Assembly (NCBI RefSeq): GCF_041435115.1
Contig: NZ_CP108046.1
Coordinates: 4,836,001 to 4,900,000, forward strand
Source: Streptomyces sp. NBC_00289
GTDB lineage: Bacteria > Actinomycetota > Actinomycetes > Streptomycetales > Streptomycetaceae
DNA length: 64,000 nucleotides
Direction: 5' to 3'
Below the pieces are notes generated by a model, which was not told where the DNA came from, did not search any database, and saw only the letters and a list, made by a program, of their open reading frames with translations. The translations under genes were made by a program, and so were the position numbers. The first letter of the stretch is position 1. Each line of letters opens with the position of its first letter. This document shows, piece after piece, positions 45,103 through 53,801 of this stretch.

Positions 45103-45521
45103 GCGGCGGCCCTCCTTTCGGGCAAGGTCACGGACTCTCCCGTGCAGACGGACTTGTGAGCCGCGTAGTCGTCCGCGAGCGCGGCCACGTTCGGGGCTCC
45201 GGTGGCGGTGCCGGTCTGTCCGCACGCGCATGCGTAGGCGGCGTTCGGACTGTCGCCGGGGCGTGTGGACCAGCGGGCCCCGTCCCAGTGGTGGCGGTAG
45301 AGCGGTGGGGCGTAGATGCGGATGCCGGGCCGCTCCGGGGCCGGGTCGGGGGTGGTGTGGCGGGCCTGGTCGCTGCGGAACTTCTCAGGACGAACAGCAG
45401 TGGGGACGCCCTTGCGGGCGGCGCCTTTCGGCTCGCCTGCGGCCGACGTGTCCACAGTCTGTGGAGCGGCTGACGCCGGGCGGGGGCCGTTGAGGCTCTT
45501 AGTAGGTGGGGGGCTGGTCAT
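45099..45521 (-). CDS. Small AICE hypothetical protein
   Basis: 140 residues. Pro/Ala-rich N terminus, then YRHHWDGARWSTRPGD and YACACGQTGTAT...C, with three Cys that could bind metal. It overlaps its neighbours by ATGA on both sides, so it is part of the replication operon. Seen in several AICEs as an unknown gene. Function unknown. Confidence 0.65.
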   Translation of the reverse strand: MTSPPPTKSLNGPRPASAAPQTVDTSAAGEPKGAARKGVPTAVRPEKFRSDQARHTTPDPAPERPGIRIYAPPLYRHHWDGARWSTRPGDSPNAAYACACGQTGTATGAPNVAALADDYAAHKSVCTGESVTLPERRAAA

Positions 45522-46441
45522 GCGGCCCTCCCACCAGGCGTGTTGTGAGCGATGGACCAGTCCAGACCACGGGTGATGACGTCGTCGTAGTAGCGCTGGG
45601 ACTGTGTCGCGTTGCCCGCTGCCGCCCTACTAAGAGCCTCCTGAACCTCCCCGCGGTCCAGGTCGCCGGACGCGATCAGCCGCCCCAGAGCGCGTGCGGC
45701 CCGCAGCAAAACAGCGTTGCGGGTGCCGTCCGCGGCGGTGGCCACGTTGCCGACCTCGCCCCGCAGTGCCGCCGCGGCGTACCCGCTCGCACGGGTCGTC
45801 ACGGCGACCGTGCTGCCATGGACCGGCCGGGGACGGGGCTTGAGCGCGTCGTGCAGCCAGTCCGGCAGCACGACGGGCTCACGGTCGTCTAAAACCTCGT
45901 AGGCGCCGTCTGGGGTGGTGCTGCCGGGGGCGACGACGTATCCGCCCCATCCCCGGGTGTCGATCTTCTTTGCGAGCCGTCCGGCAGTGGAGTGCAGCGC
46001 GGCGCCGGGAGGTTGGGTGAAGTACAGATGCTCGCCGCCGCGTGCGGTCCGCACCCGGTAGGTAGCGGGTGCTTCCTGCCCGGCGCGCTCGCAGAGCGCT
46101 GCAAAGGAAGTCGCGCCGTCAGGCGTTCCTTTCGGATCTTGTGGCTTGAGCGTGTCCAGGTCGACTACCAACAGCCCGGACGGACCGGTGGCGATGCCGA
46201 GGTTGTAGGGCTGTTGCGTCCACGCCGCAACGAGCAGGTCTTTGTCCCTGGTGGCGCGCTGCTCGGGTGTCTTGTGCCCGTCCGCGCAGCGTCCGGTAGC
46301 GAGGCAGTATCGCTCCGCGTGGCCGGCGGGCCGTTTGTCGTGGGGCCGTAAGGGGATGACGTGCCAACCGCGTTGGGCGGCCTGCGTCGCACGCGCCAGG
46401 AGTCTCAACCCGATCTGGTCCGTGCCCGGCAGCGTGCTCAC
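45518..46441 (-). CDS. Bifunctional primase/polymerase (Prim-Pol), replication initiator
   Basis: 307 residues from GTG 46,441. Prim-Pol pattern: WHVIPLRPHDKRPAGH at the start, LGIATGPSGLLVVDLDTL (metal-binding Asp-x-Asp), TARGGEHLYF with a conserved His, and GGYVVAPGS. The C-terminal part is helical. RepPP-type replication starts from this enzyme in AICEs. Its start overlaps the methyltransferase stop. With DUF3631 it makes the element's replication module. Confidence 0.85.
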   Translation of the reverse strand: MSTLPGTDQIGLRLLARATQAAQRGWHVIPLRPHDKRPAGHAERYCLATGRCADGHKTPEQRATRDKDLLVAAWTQQPYNLGIATGPSGLLVVDLDTLKPQDPKGTPDGATSFAALCERAGQEAPATYRVRTARGGEHLYFTQPPGAALHSTAGRLAKKIDTRGWGGYVVAPGSTTPDGAYEVLDDREPVVLPDWLHDALKPRPRPVHGSTVAVTTRASGYAAAALRGEVGNVATAADGTRNAVLLRAARALGRLIASGDLDRGEVQEALSRAAAGNATQSQRYYDDVITRGLDWSIAHNTPGGRAA

Positions 46442-47166
46442 GCCGCGGCCTCCATCTCGAGTACGGGCACGGCGGCGAGGAACGCGCGGCCGATCCATGC
46501 GGTGTACGCGGGCGGGAGTGCTTCGCGCAGGCGGAGGTGGTGGGTGGACCAGTCGATGCCCTTGGCGGCGCGGATCTCGTCCACGGTGGCCTTACCGCCA
46601 CCCTTGCCGTAGGCGGCGACGTAGGGGCCCTCGCGGTATTCGCCGTGGCGGTAGCCGCGGTGACGGGGGTGGGCCGGTTGCGTGGTGCTCCAGCCTCCGA
46701 GTTCGAAGTAGCGGTGCATCAGCACCCCGAGGCCGAACTGTTCCCCGCACAGGCGAATGTCTTTGCGGACCTCGGAGCCGGGCACGTTCTCCATCACGTA
46801 CGGCCGGCCCGTGGCCTCCAGTGCGGACCTGGTCGGCGCGATGAGGCGGGGGTAGATGCGGCCGATCGCAGCGTTGCGCGCCTTGTTGGTGCCCTTGGTC
46901 GGTGCGCCCTCGCCCTGGCAGGGGGGCGAGGCGTGGATGAAGTCGTATTCGTGGCCGTGGGCGCGGATGTACTCGATCGCGTCCGCCTGGTGGAAGGCGT
47001 CACCGCAGTAGTCCGGCTGCGTCTCGTGGTCGACGCCGGTGATGTGGCAGTTGCCGAACGCGCGCCGGTAGCCCTTGGCGGCGCCGCCGATGCAGCAGTA
47101 CGCGTCGAGCACGCGGACAGGTTCGAGCAGAGCGAGCAGTCGCCCGAGGTCGGGTCGATGGGTCAT
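46438..47166 (-). CDS. Solitary DNA (cytosine-5) methyltransferase-like protein
   Basis: 242 residues from ATG 47,166 (GGAGGT, 8-base spacing). DAYCCIGGAAKGYRRAFG is motif I (SAM binding), ASPPCQGEG is motif IV with the catalytic Cys, and YVMENVPGS motif VI (ENV). It is shorter than typical Dcm enzymes and the target-recognition domain is small. No restriction partner is nearby. It may protect the element from host enzymes or regulate replication; function is inferred. Confidence 0.8.
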   Translation of the reverse strand: MTHRPDLGRLLALLEPVRVLDAYCCIGGAAKGYRRAFGNCHITGVDHETQPDYCGDAFHQADAIEYIRAHGHEYDFIHASPPCQGEGAPTKGTNKARNAAIGRIYPRLIAPTRSALEATGRPYVMENVPGSEVRKDIRLCGEQFGLGVLMHRYFELGGWSTTQPAHPRHRGYRHGEYREGPYVAAYGKGGGKATVDEIRAAKGIDWSTHHLRLREALPPAYTAWIGRAFLAAVPVLEMEAAA

Positions 47167-47255
47167 GCTGGGAGACCTCCACAGGTCAGTTCGTGGCAGG
47201 TGGACAAGGGCGGCCCCAGTTCTTTGGCGAGATGCGGGGGCCGCCCTTGGCGTAG

Positions 47256-47567
47256 CTAGGCGCCCTTGTTGCGGGCGAGTTTGAGGGTGATGCCGCCGAC
47301 GCCGATGGGTCCGGCGGCGCCGGCGATGACGGTGAAGGTGTGGGCCGCGGCGTCGAGCAGGAAGCACAGGGCAGCGACCAGTCCCCAACCGCCGAGGACG
47401 GCAGCCCCGGCGATCGCGAACGGGACGACGATCCGACGCAGCGTGATGGCGTTCTCGTTGGTCGCCGGGGCCACGATGACGACCGGCTGACCGGTGGCCT
47501 GCGCGCGGTTCCAGACGTCGACGGGTATGTGCGGGGCGATGATCCCGGGCGGGTGATTGGGGTCCAT
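47256..47567 (-). CDS. Small membrane protein, SpdD-like
   Basis: 103 residues. Pro-rich start (MDPNHPPGIIAPHIP) and two hydrophobic helices (about 46-66 and 71-93). GAGGGAG precedes the ATG. Position between methyltransferase and TraB suggests the SpdD class of AICE spread proteins. The exact function of these in intramycelial spread is unknown. Confidence 0.6.
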   Translation of the reverse strand: MDPNHPPGIIAPHIPVDVWNRAQATGQPVVIVAPATNENAITLRRIVVPFAIAGAAVLGGWGLVAALCFLLDAAAHTFTVIAGAAGPIGVGGITLKLARNKGA

Positions 47568-47638
47568 GGCGGGCTCCCTCGGGGTGTGCCGCGGGCCCGC
47601 ACCGAAGGTGGTGCGGGCCCGTGTGGCGGGTGGGTTTG

Positions 47639-47797
47639 CTTGTCGCGTTGCTTGTCGTCTTCCTTGTCGTGCGGCTTGTCGCTTGTCTTGTCTTGTCGCT
47701 TGTCTTGTCGCTTGTCGCCTCCCAGGTCACAAGCCGTATCCGCGCCCCACAGGCCCGCTGCACGGCTTCTCTTCGGGTAGGGGCGACAAGCGACAAG
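47639..47797. repeat. CTTGTCG heptamer array, candidate clt/TRS
   Basis: Ten direct copies of CTTGTC(G) between 47,639 and 47,717 (the first four exactly 12 bases apart) and two inverted copies (CGACAAG) at 47,784-47,797, immediately beyond the stop of the traB gene. In Streptomyces plasmids the TraB-recognised clt locus also consists of short repeats at the 3' end of traB. Confidence 0.65.
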
Positions 47798-47798
47798 G

Positions 47799-49907
47799 TC
47801 AGCTCTCGGGAGGCGTTTGGGGGGCGTTGTCGCGGTGGACGTAGCGGGCTTTGGTGCCCTCCCCGACGCGGACGGCGGTGCCGTCCTTGGACCAGTCCTG
47901 GAGCCAGCGAACGACCGTCTGCCGGGTGGTGCCGTACTCATCGGTGAGCGCGCGGGCGATCGCGGAGGCTCCGGTGCCCTCGGTTCCGGAGGCGCGCAGC
48001 AGGGCGAGCGCGGCCCGCTGGGCGGGACTGTCCTGCTCGGGCTCCCGGTTGAGTGCGGACAGGTTCAGCCCGCCCGGCGCGGGAGGTTCGGCTGCCGTCG
48101 CGGTCGGTTCTGGTGCGGTGCCGAACTGGGCGTCGATCTCCGCCCGGAAGCGGCGCAGCATCTCGTCTTCCTGCGAAGCCTCCGGCCCCTCGGGGCGCAG
48201 GGCGGACAGGTTCAGCCCCGACCCGTCCGCGGACGACTCGCTGCCAGCGCTGGTGTCGGGGGTGAGGTCGCGCATCCATGCGGTGCGGTCGGCGTCCCAG
48301 CGGCGCGCGTAGGCGGGCCCGGCCGCTTTGGCGGACACGTCGTCCAACCGCGGATGCCGTTCGGAGGTCGCGGCGGTGATCTCCCGGATCTGGTTGGGGA
48401 GGATGCGCCACGCCTTGAACAGCGCGGCCGGTGACTCCGGGGTGCCCATGAACCCTGCGCCCTGGTAGGGGGCTTGGTCGACGCGCAGTCCGCGCCGGCC
48501 GGGGAACATCTTGCCCAGGTCCATGCCCTCGGTCTCTCCGCCGGTGAGGGCGACGCGCACCTTGCCCTCACGGCGGATCATCAAATTCCCGAGCACGCTG
48601 CCGGTGGCTCCGAGGGCGGTCAGGACGGTGCGCAGGCCCATGGCGCGCAGCATGCGGATGACTTCCAGGATCTTCTTGGCGAGTTCCTTCATCTGCCGGT
48701 CGGTGCTGACCAGGATCTCCGCGCCCTCATCGATGACCAGCATGATCTGCGGAATCTTCGCGCTGATCGGCAGCAGATCGGTGTTCGCCCTGGACAGCAC
48801 GTCCTGGTACGCCTTCTTGCGGTGCAGCCCGATCGCGAGGGCCGCATCGAGCATGGTGAGGGCTTCCTCGTAGGTGCCGGCGAGCCAGTCGATACCGGGC
48901 CGGACCGGCTTGCCATTTCCCTGCTCCAGCTCCCCGTTCAGGGCGGGCAGCACCCAGGGCAGGCCGGCTGATCCTGCGTTGAGGTCGATCACCCAGGTGA
49001 GGACGTCCTCGGCGCGGGCGAAGCCGGCGAGGATCGTGTGGACCATGTTCGTCTTGCCCGACCCGGTCGGGCCCACGACCAGGGCGCACTGCTCGCGCAG
49101 GTAGGCGGGCACCAACTCTCCGTTGGTGCGCAGCCCCCACGGAATCCCGGTGAGCACGGACAAGGGCCCGTAGTCGGTGGGGTAGGGGCAGTCGTCTGCA
49201 AGGACGTTGACGGTGGTCACGTCCAGGATGGTGCGGCCCTGATGGATGCCGGGCCCGGCGGTGGCGGTGCAGCCGTGCGGCAGCTTCGCATCCGCCGACA
49301 GGGCTACGGAGTGCTGGGCGATGCGGTCGTAGGTGATGCCGCCCTGCGGTTCGAGATCTAGGGAGTAGCCGGCCCCCGTCTCCCACTTCTCCACTCCGAG
49401 GACGCGCACGGTGATGTGGCAGATCCGCTGAATGCGTTCGATCCACTCCGCGGCGATCGCCCGCCGCTCCGCCGACAACTCCCGCGCGATCACCCGCTGC
49501 TCCGCGGCGATGGCTTCTTCTTCGCGGGCTTCTTCGTAGAGGGCGACGGAGCGGGCGGTGGCGCCGATGCCGACGCCGATGGTGGCCAGGGAGCCGAGGG
49601 CGGCCCAGGTGAGCGGCCCGTGGGTCATGGCCCACGTGGTCCAGCCGGCACCGACCAGCCAGGACGCGGCGCGGGTGGCGAGGGTGCGGCCGGCGTTGCG
49701 CACCCGCAGGCCGGCGACGGTGTGTCCCAGGGCGCCCGCGGCGCCGACGGCGAGTGCCCAGCCGGGGGGCATGGAGGTTGCGGCGCCGGTGGTGGCGACG
49801 GCGAAGGCTCCGGTGGTGGCGGACAGGGCGCCGGTCACGGGTCCGTGACCGGCACTCCAGTCCAGCACCGGGCCACTGCCCTGCTGTTTGGCGGTGGTGG
49901 TGGTCAT
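47799..49907 (-). CDS. TraB/FtsK-type conjugation translocase
   Basis: 702 residues. Membrane helices in the first 120 residues, then the FtsK/SpoIIIE motor: GPTGSGKTN (Walker A, about residue 280), VIDEGAEI (Walker B). The C terminus (about 640-702) is a winged helix, EYGTTRQTVVRWLQDW, the type that recognises clt repeats. Linker carries two GLNLSAL repeats. TraB alone moves double-stranded DNA between mycelia. It is coupled to the preceding gene (2-base spacing). The clt-like array follows it directly. Confidence 0.9.
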   Translation of the reverse strand: MTTTTAKQQGSGPVLDWSAGHGPVTGALSATTGAFAVATTGAATSMPPGWALAVGAAGALGHTVAGLRVRNAGRTLATRAASWLVGAGWTTWAMTHGPLTWAALGSLATIGVGIGATARSVALYEEAREEEAIAAEQRVIARELSAERRAIAAEWIERIQRICHITVRVLGVEKWETGAGYSLDLEPQGGITYDRIAQHSVALSADAKLPHGCTATAGPGIHQGRTILDVTTVNVLADDCPYPTDYGPLSVLTGIPWGLRTNGELVPAYLREQCALVVGPTGSGKTNMVHTILAGFARAEDVLTWVIDLNAGSAGLPWVLPALNGELEQGNGKPVRPGIDWLAGTYEEALTMLDAALAIGLHRKKAYQDVLSRANTDLLPISAKIPQIMLVIDEGAEILVSTDRQMKELAKKILEVIRMLRAMGLRTVLTALGATGSVLGNLMIRREGKVRVALTGGETEGMDLGKMFPGRRGLRVDQAPYQGAGFMGTPESPAALFKAWRILPNQIREITAATSERHPRLDDVSAKAAGPAYARRWDADRTAWMRDLTPDTSAGSESSADGSGLNLSALRPEGPEASQEDEMLRRFRAEIDAQFGTAPEPTATAAEPPAPGGLNLSALNREPEQDSPAQRAALALLRASGTEGTGASAIARALTDEYGTTRQTVVRWLQDWSKDGTAVRVGEGTKARYVHRDNAPQTPPES

Positions 49908-49908
49908 C

Positions 49909-51501
49909 TCAGACGTTCCAGCCCTTCTCTGCCTCGGGGCCGTTGCGGGGGTCTTCGTGTCGGGCGATGTCCTGCGCGTGGACCTGCCGGAACAGTGGGC
50001 CCATGTCCTCCGCGACGGCGACGGCGCTCATCAGGGCGCCGAAGATGTCGTTGAAGGCGTCCGCGACCTCCTTTTCCAGCGGAAACTCCGAGTCGGAGCG
50101 TTCCGCGAGGATCTTCATCACGTTCGCCACCGAGGTGAGGGCGGCGGGCAGTCCCTCGACCATGGCGAGGATCTCCATGGCGTTGTCGGGGTCGTAGGCG
50201 TTGGCGGCCTGCTCCATCTCGGAAGCGGCCTCTTCGAACTGGAAGCCGGACACGTTCTCTCCTTCACTCACAGAGGTGTTCGTGCTGGTCGGGACTCGTT
50301 CGGCGGGGCGCTTCACGTCACCGGCGATGCCGCTGCTGCCGTCGGTGGCGGCCTCGGCATCCGCTGCCGTCTCCTTGTCGTGCAGCTCCTCGCGGATCGC
50401 GTCGTCGCGGAGGGTGCGCTGCTCGCGGGCCGCCCCGCCGATCCGCCGGTACAGGCGCCGGCCGGGGTGGATGAGCCAGGGCAGGTTCAACTTGCGGCCG
50501 ATCGGGCTGGTGATCAGCCCGAGCAGACCCAGCGGCAGCGCGAGCAGCGCGGCGAGCAGGCGCCGGCCCTGGAAGCGGGCCGCCGACCTGCGCAACGCCT
50601 GCCGGGCCGCCTTGCGGGCGGGTGCCTTGCGGACCGCGCCGCGCTGCGCGTCGACCGTGACGCCGGCCTTCCGGTCCCGACGCGCACGGTTCTTGCTGAT
50701 CGCCGCATCCCGCCCCGCGCGGGCCTTGCGGGCGGCGCCTGCGAGCATCCGCCCGGCCACACCGGACTTGTGTCCGGCACGGGCGGTCAGGCCCGCACCG
50801 CTGCCGGCTGCTTTGGCGTTGCGGCGGGCATCCGCGACCGCGCGGCGAGCCGCGGTGGTCTGCGCCCGCTGACTACCGCGCGGGCCGGCCGCAGCCTGCT
50901 GGGCGGCGCGCAGTGCCTTGACCTGCCCGACCCGGCTCGCCGCTTTACCCGCGGCGCCGGCCGCGTGCTTGGACGCGCCGTGACCGGCCTTGCCGTGAGT
51001 CTTGGCGCCGGTGGCGGTGCTGGCGTGCCGGGCGGTCGGGCCTGCGTTACGGCGGTGCTGGCCCGGCAGCCGGCCGGAGCCCGCGCCGCCGCGGCCGGAG
51101 CGGGAACCGTGCGAGCGACCCCCGGCTCCGGTCCTGCTCGCGCCGCCGCGGTGCAGGCCCGCGCTCCGTGCCGCGGCACGTCCAGCGGTTTGGGCCGCGG
51201 CGCGTCGGGTGTCACGGCGTTTGCTGGGGGTGCGGGAGCGGGCAGCCGCGACGGTGCCGATGACCACGGCCCCGGTCGCGGCGATCATGGCGGCGATGGG
51301 TCCGCCCGCCAATGATGCGGCGGCGACCATGCCGACGGTGCTGTTCGTGCCGGTCAAGGCGAGCGGGACGATCGGCCAGCCGCCGGGGGTGTGGTCGACC
51401 TCCTTCACGTGCTGCGCTGTGCTGGCTGGCGGTTCCGGCGGGGGCGGTGGTGTGACCGCCGCAGCATCAAGGGCTACCGGCTCGGTCGTGAGGTCCGTCA
51501 T
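49909..51501 (-). CDS. Basic membrane-associated transfer protein (Spd-like)
   Basis: 530 residues from ATG 51,501 (AAGGAG upstream). Three parts: Pro-rich start with two hydrophobic helices (about 45-85), a long Arg/Ala/Gly-rich region (about 90-310) like a disordered nucleic-acid-binding segment, and, after another hydrophobic segment (about 320-340), an acidic C-terminal helical domain. It precedes TraB directly. The pattern fits an AICE transfer accessory protein but its family is uncertain. Confidence 0.6.
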   Translation of the reverse strand: MTDLTTEPVALDAAAVTPPPPPEPPASTAQHVKEVDHTPGGWPIVPLALTGTNSTVGMVAAASLAGGPIAAMIAATGAVVIGTVAAARSRTPSKRRDTRRAAAQTAGRAAARSAGLHRGGASRTGAGGRSHGSRSGRGGAGSGRLPGQHRRNAGPTARHASTATGAKTHGKAGHGASKHAAGAAGKAASRVGQVKALRAAQQAAAGPRGSQRAQTTAARRAVADARRNAKAAGSGAGLTARAGHKSGVAGRMLAGAARKARAGRDAAISKNRARRDRKAGVTVDAQRGAVRKAPARKAARQALRRSAARFQGRRLLAALLALPLGLLGLITSPIGRKLNLPWLIHPGRRLYRRIGGAAREQRTLRDDAIREELHDKETAADAEAATDGSSGIAGDVKRPAERVPTSTNTSVSEGENVSGFQFEEAASEMEQAANAYDPDNAMEILAMVEGLPAALTSVANVMKILAERSDSEFPLEKEVADAFNDIFGALMSAVAVAEDMGPLFRQVHAQDIARHEDPRNGPEAEKGWNV

Positions 51502-51591
51502 GCTGAGAGCACTCCTTTGGGGAGTCAAAGGGCCCGACCGTGTCGCTTGGCAAGGTGGACGGTCGGGCCCGGCAAGTGGTGTTCGGGCGGG

Positions 51592-51834
51592 TCAGAGCCG
51601 GTTGGGCTCCATCGAGAAGAAGCCCACCGAGGCACCGGACAGATTCGGGTCCTGAGCGGTGACGGACTGGTAGATCAGCCGGTACATGTCCCGTCGGCTG
51701 CTGCCGGGCGGCGGGGTGCAGGTGCCTTCCTGCGTCATCGAAAACCGGCCCGGCTTCTCCAGGGTCAGGACGAAGAAATGCGTGTCCTCGGCTGGCGGGG
51801 CGGCGGGTGCGGTGGGCTGCGGCGTGGTGCTCAC
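51592..51834 (-). CDS. Small AICE protein
   Basis: 80 residues from GTG 51,834 (GGGAGG upstream). Pro/Ala-rich start, then FFVLTLEKPGRFSMTQEGTC and YRLIYQ. Unrecognised; lies between a zinc protein and the basic transfer protein, in the same operon. Confidence 0.55.
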   Translation of the reverse strand: MSTTPQPTAPAAPPAEDTHFFVLTLEKPGRFSMTQEGTCTPPPGSSRRDMYRLIYQSVTAQDPNLSGASVGFFSMEPNRL

Positions 51835-51860
51835 GAGTCCTCCCGGACGTCGAAGAGGGG

Positions 51861-52244
51861 TCAGGCGGCGTGCTGTTCTTCGGCGGCGATGCACAGGCCG
51901 CAGATGCCGTAGGAGGTCGGGATGCAGTAGCCGACGTCCAGTTGGCAGCGGGGGCAGGTGCGGCGGGCCAGCATCGCCAGCGCGAGCGCGCCCCACTTGC
52001 GTGAGGTCATGGGACGCACGGGCTTGGCGAGGTCGAGGCGGTAGAGGTAGGCGACCTGGTGGCCACCCGAGCGTCGGCGGATGCGCATCACCTGCGCGGC
52101 GATCGGCTGCCCGCCCGGTCGCAGTCCGCGGGCGCGGAGTTGGCGGCGGGTGGCAAGCCCCTCCGGGGCCAGCCGGAAGGGGTAGGTAGGCACTCCGTAA
52201 CGGGCGCCGGCCGGGTCGAAGCAGTCGGCGAACGCGCTGGGCAT
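51861..52244 (-). CDS. RRQRL-motif zinc-binding protein
   Basis: 127 residues. It contains RRQLRARGLRPGGQ (the RRQxL-type motif of AICE proteins) and, at the end, CPRCQLDVGYCIP...CGLC, a four-Cys zinc site. Start ATG 52,244 overlaps the stop of the DUF2637 gene by one base. Conserved in many AICEs; probably a transfer or DNA-binding accessory. Function not known. Confidence 0.75.
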   Translation of the reverse strand: MPSAFADCFDPAGARYGVPTYPFRLAPEGLATRRQLRARGLRPGGQPIAAQVMRIRRRSGGHQVAYLYRLDLAKPVRPMTSRKWGALALAMLARRTCPRCQLDVGYCIPTSYGICGLCIAAEEQHAA

Positions 52245-53167
52245 CAGTGCCTGCCCCCGCTAGCGAGCGCCAGGTTGGAAGGCTGCTCACCGCCGTTCAC
52301 GGCCACCAGGTGCGGCCGCTCGCTGTCGTCAGCGTCGCGCACGGCGAGGATCTGCTTGCGTGCCCACGACTCGCTCATGCCGTACGCCTCACCCAGCGCA
52401 CGGGCGGACAGCGGGCGCTCCGCCTGTGCGGATTCGGCGTACGTACGGCGCGCGTCCTGCCGCATCCGCTCCAGTTCCGCTTCCTCGAACTGAGCCTGAC
52501 GGGCTGCCTCTTCCTCCGCATTCGGTTCCGGTGTGCGGACCGCGTGCGGGCCGTGCGGAACCTCCCCCCGCACGCTGCCCTCACTCTCCCCGACCAGGCC
52601 CGACGCAACCGGAGCCGCGGACGGCTGAGGATCGGCGGGCGCGTCGAGCGGGCCCGCCTCGGTGGACAGCGCGTCGGCGTGCGGCAGGTGTGCGGGCTCA
52701 TCCGCACGCTGCCCGCCCGCCAGCTCGTTCGCGGATGCTGGGCGGTGGTGGAGCACCTTGGCGACCAGGTCCGAGCCGAAGTAGATGGAGCCGACCGGGA
52801 GCGAGGTGGCCAGCAGTACGAGCACGTAGTTCGCGCTGTCCCAGTCGGCCAGCCGGCCCCAGTCGACCGATGCGCCATGCAGCTCGGGGACCAGGCCGTG
52901 CACGTAGTTGAGGACCAGCGAGGCGAGCGTATAGGTGGCCAGCACCCGCAGCGCGGTCCGCTTGTCCTTCTCGTTGGTCAGGACCAGCGTCGCGATGAGC
53001 GCCAGCGCCATCAGGCCGTCGACCACGAACGGGTACAGGGTGGCCGCGGTGTGGTCCGCGCCGATCGCGCAGGCCACGTCCCGCAGCGCGTTCCACGACA
53101 CCCGGAACGCCATCCCGACCACTACGACCAGGGCAACGACCAGCAGGATCTTGCCCTTGCGGTTCAT
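52244..53167 (-). CDS. DUF2637 membrane protein
   Basis: 307 residues. Four membrane helices in the first 150 residues (about 6-24, 43-64, 72-92, 114-135), the DUF2637 pattern of AICE and plasmid proteins, then a Pro/Glu-rich linker and a C-terminal HTH-like helix (SARALGEAYGMSESWARKQI). It probably couples the membrane to DNA during transfer (Spd class). ATGA overlap at its start. Function inferred from position. Confidence 0.75.
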   Translation of the reverse strand: MNRKGKILLVVALVVVVGMAFRVSWNALRDVACAIGADHTAATLYPFVVDGLMALALIATLVLTNEKDKRTALRVLATYTLASLVLNYVHGLVPELHGASVDWGRLADWDSANYVLVLLATSLPVGSIYFGSDLVAKVLHHRPASANELAGGQRADEPAHLPHADALSTEAGPLDAPADPQPSAAPVASGLVGESEGSVRGEVPHGPHAVRTPEPNAEEEAARQAQFEEAELERMRQDARRTYAESAQAERPLSARALGEAYGMSESWARKQILAVRDADDSERPHLVAVNGGEQPSNLALASGGRH

Positions 53168-53493
53168 GCCGTACCCCCGACCGGTAGCGGGGCGCTGATG
53201 TCGCCGTAGCCGATCAGCTCCAGCTCGGCACCCGCGTAGGTCGTGATCGTGCGCAGGACGCGGGTCCGGCCGTCGCTGTGCTCGCGGTAGGTGACCGCCT
53301 CCGGATCGATCCGCAGCGCCTCACGCCACGCCTCGAAGGTGGGCAGGCCGAAGTGGAGCGAGAGCTCCAGGCGGTCGGGATAGATGGGCGACACGCTCAC
53401 GCACGGAGCGGGAAGGTGTCCGAAGTCCGTGGCCAGCAGGCGCAGGGCCCGCAGCGGAGCCGTCAGATCGTTGAGCGTCACGTCGTCCCTCAT
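53164..53493 (-). CDS. Small AICE hypothetical protein
   Basis: 109 residues, beginning MRDDVTLNDLTAPLRALRLL. Alpha/beta composition without Cys clusters. It overlaps both neighbours by 4 bases. No family recognised. Confidence 0.6.
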   Translation of the reverse strand: MRDDVTLNDLTAPLRALRLLATDFGHLPAPCVSVSPIYPDRLELSLHFGLPTFEAWREALRIDPEAVTYREHSDGRTRVLRTITTYAGAELELIGYGDISAPLPVGGTA

Positions 53494-53801
53494 GCCGCCA
53501 CCGCCGTGACGTCGGCGTGGCTGCGCAGCGGCCGGCGCGTCGACCTCCGGCGCGTCCGGCAGCCGGCGGCCCGCACGTTCGTGAGCGGGCTGGTCCGCAG
53601 CAGGAACTCCGCGTATGCGGCGGCCCCGGGATCCACCTCGCGCAGCTCCGCGAGGACCTCGCGGGCCACGTCCAGCCGCGCCGCCCGATCACTATCGGAC
53701 TCCGCGGCCAGGCCGGTGAACAGCTCCTGATCGATACCGAACGCCAGCTCCGCGAACTCTGTCGCGGTAACAGCTTCATGACCAGCAACGATGCACTTCA
53801 T
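53490..53801 (-). CDS. Small AICE hypothetical protein, first gene of transfer operon
   Basis: 103 residues from ATG 53,801 with AAGGAG upstream. Acidic helical middle (ELFTGLAAESDSDRAARLDV) and an Arg-rich end. As the first gene of the minus-strand operon it should lie near the main promoter. Function unknown. Confidence 0.6.
   Translation of the reverse strand: MKCIVAGHEAVTATEFAELAFGIDQELFTGLAAESDSDRAARLDVAREVLAELREVDPGAAAYAEFLLRTSPLTNVRAAGCRTRRRSTRRPLRSHADVTAVAA

Noticed and set aside
47570..47800. Coding reading of the CTTGTC repeats (Lys/Thr/Ser repeats)
   Set aside because: The frame is an upstream extension of the methyltransferase frame without a start site; repeats are better explained as a DNA site.
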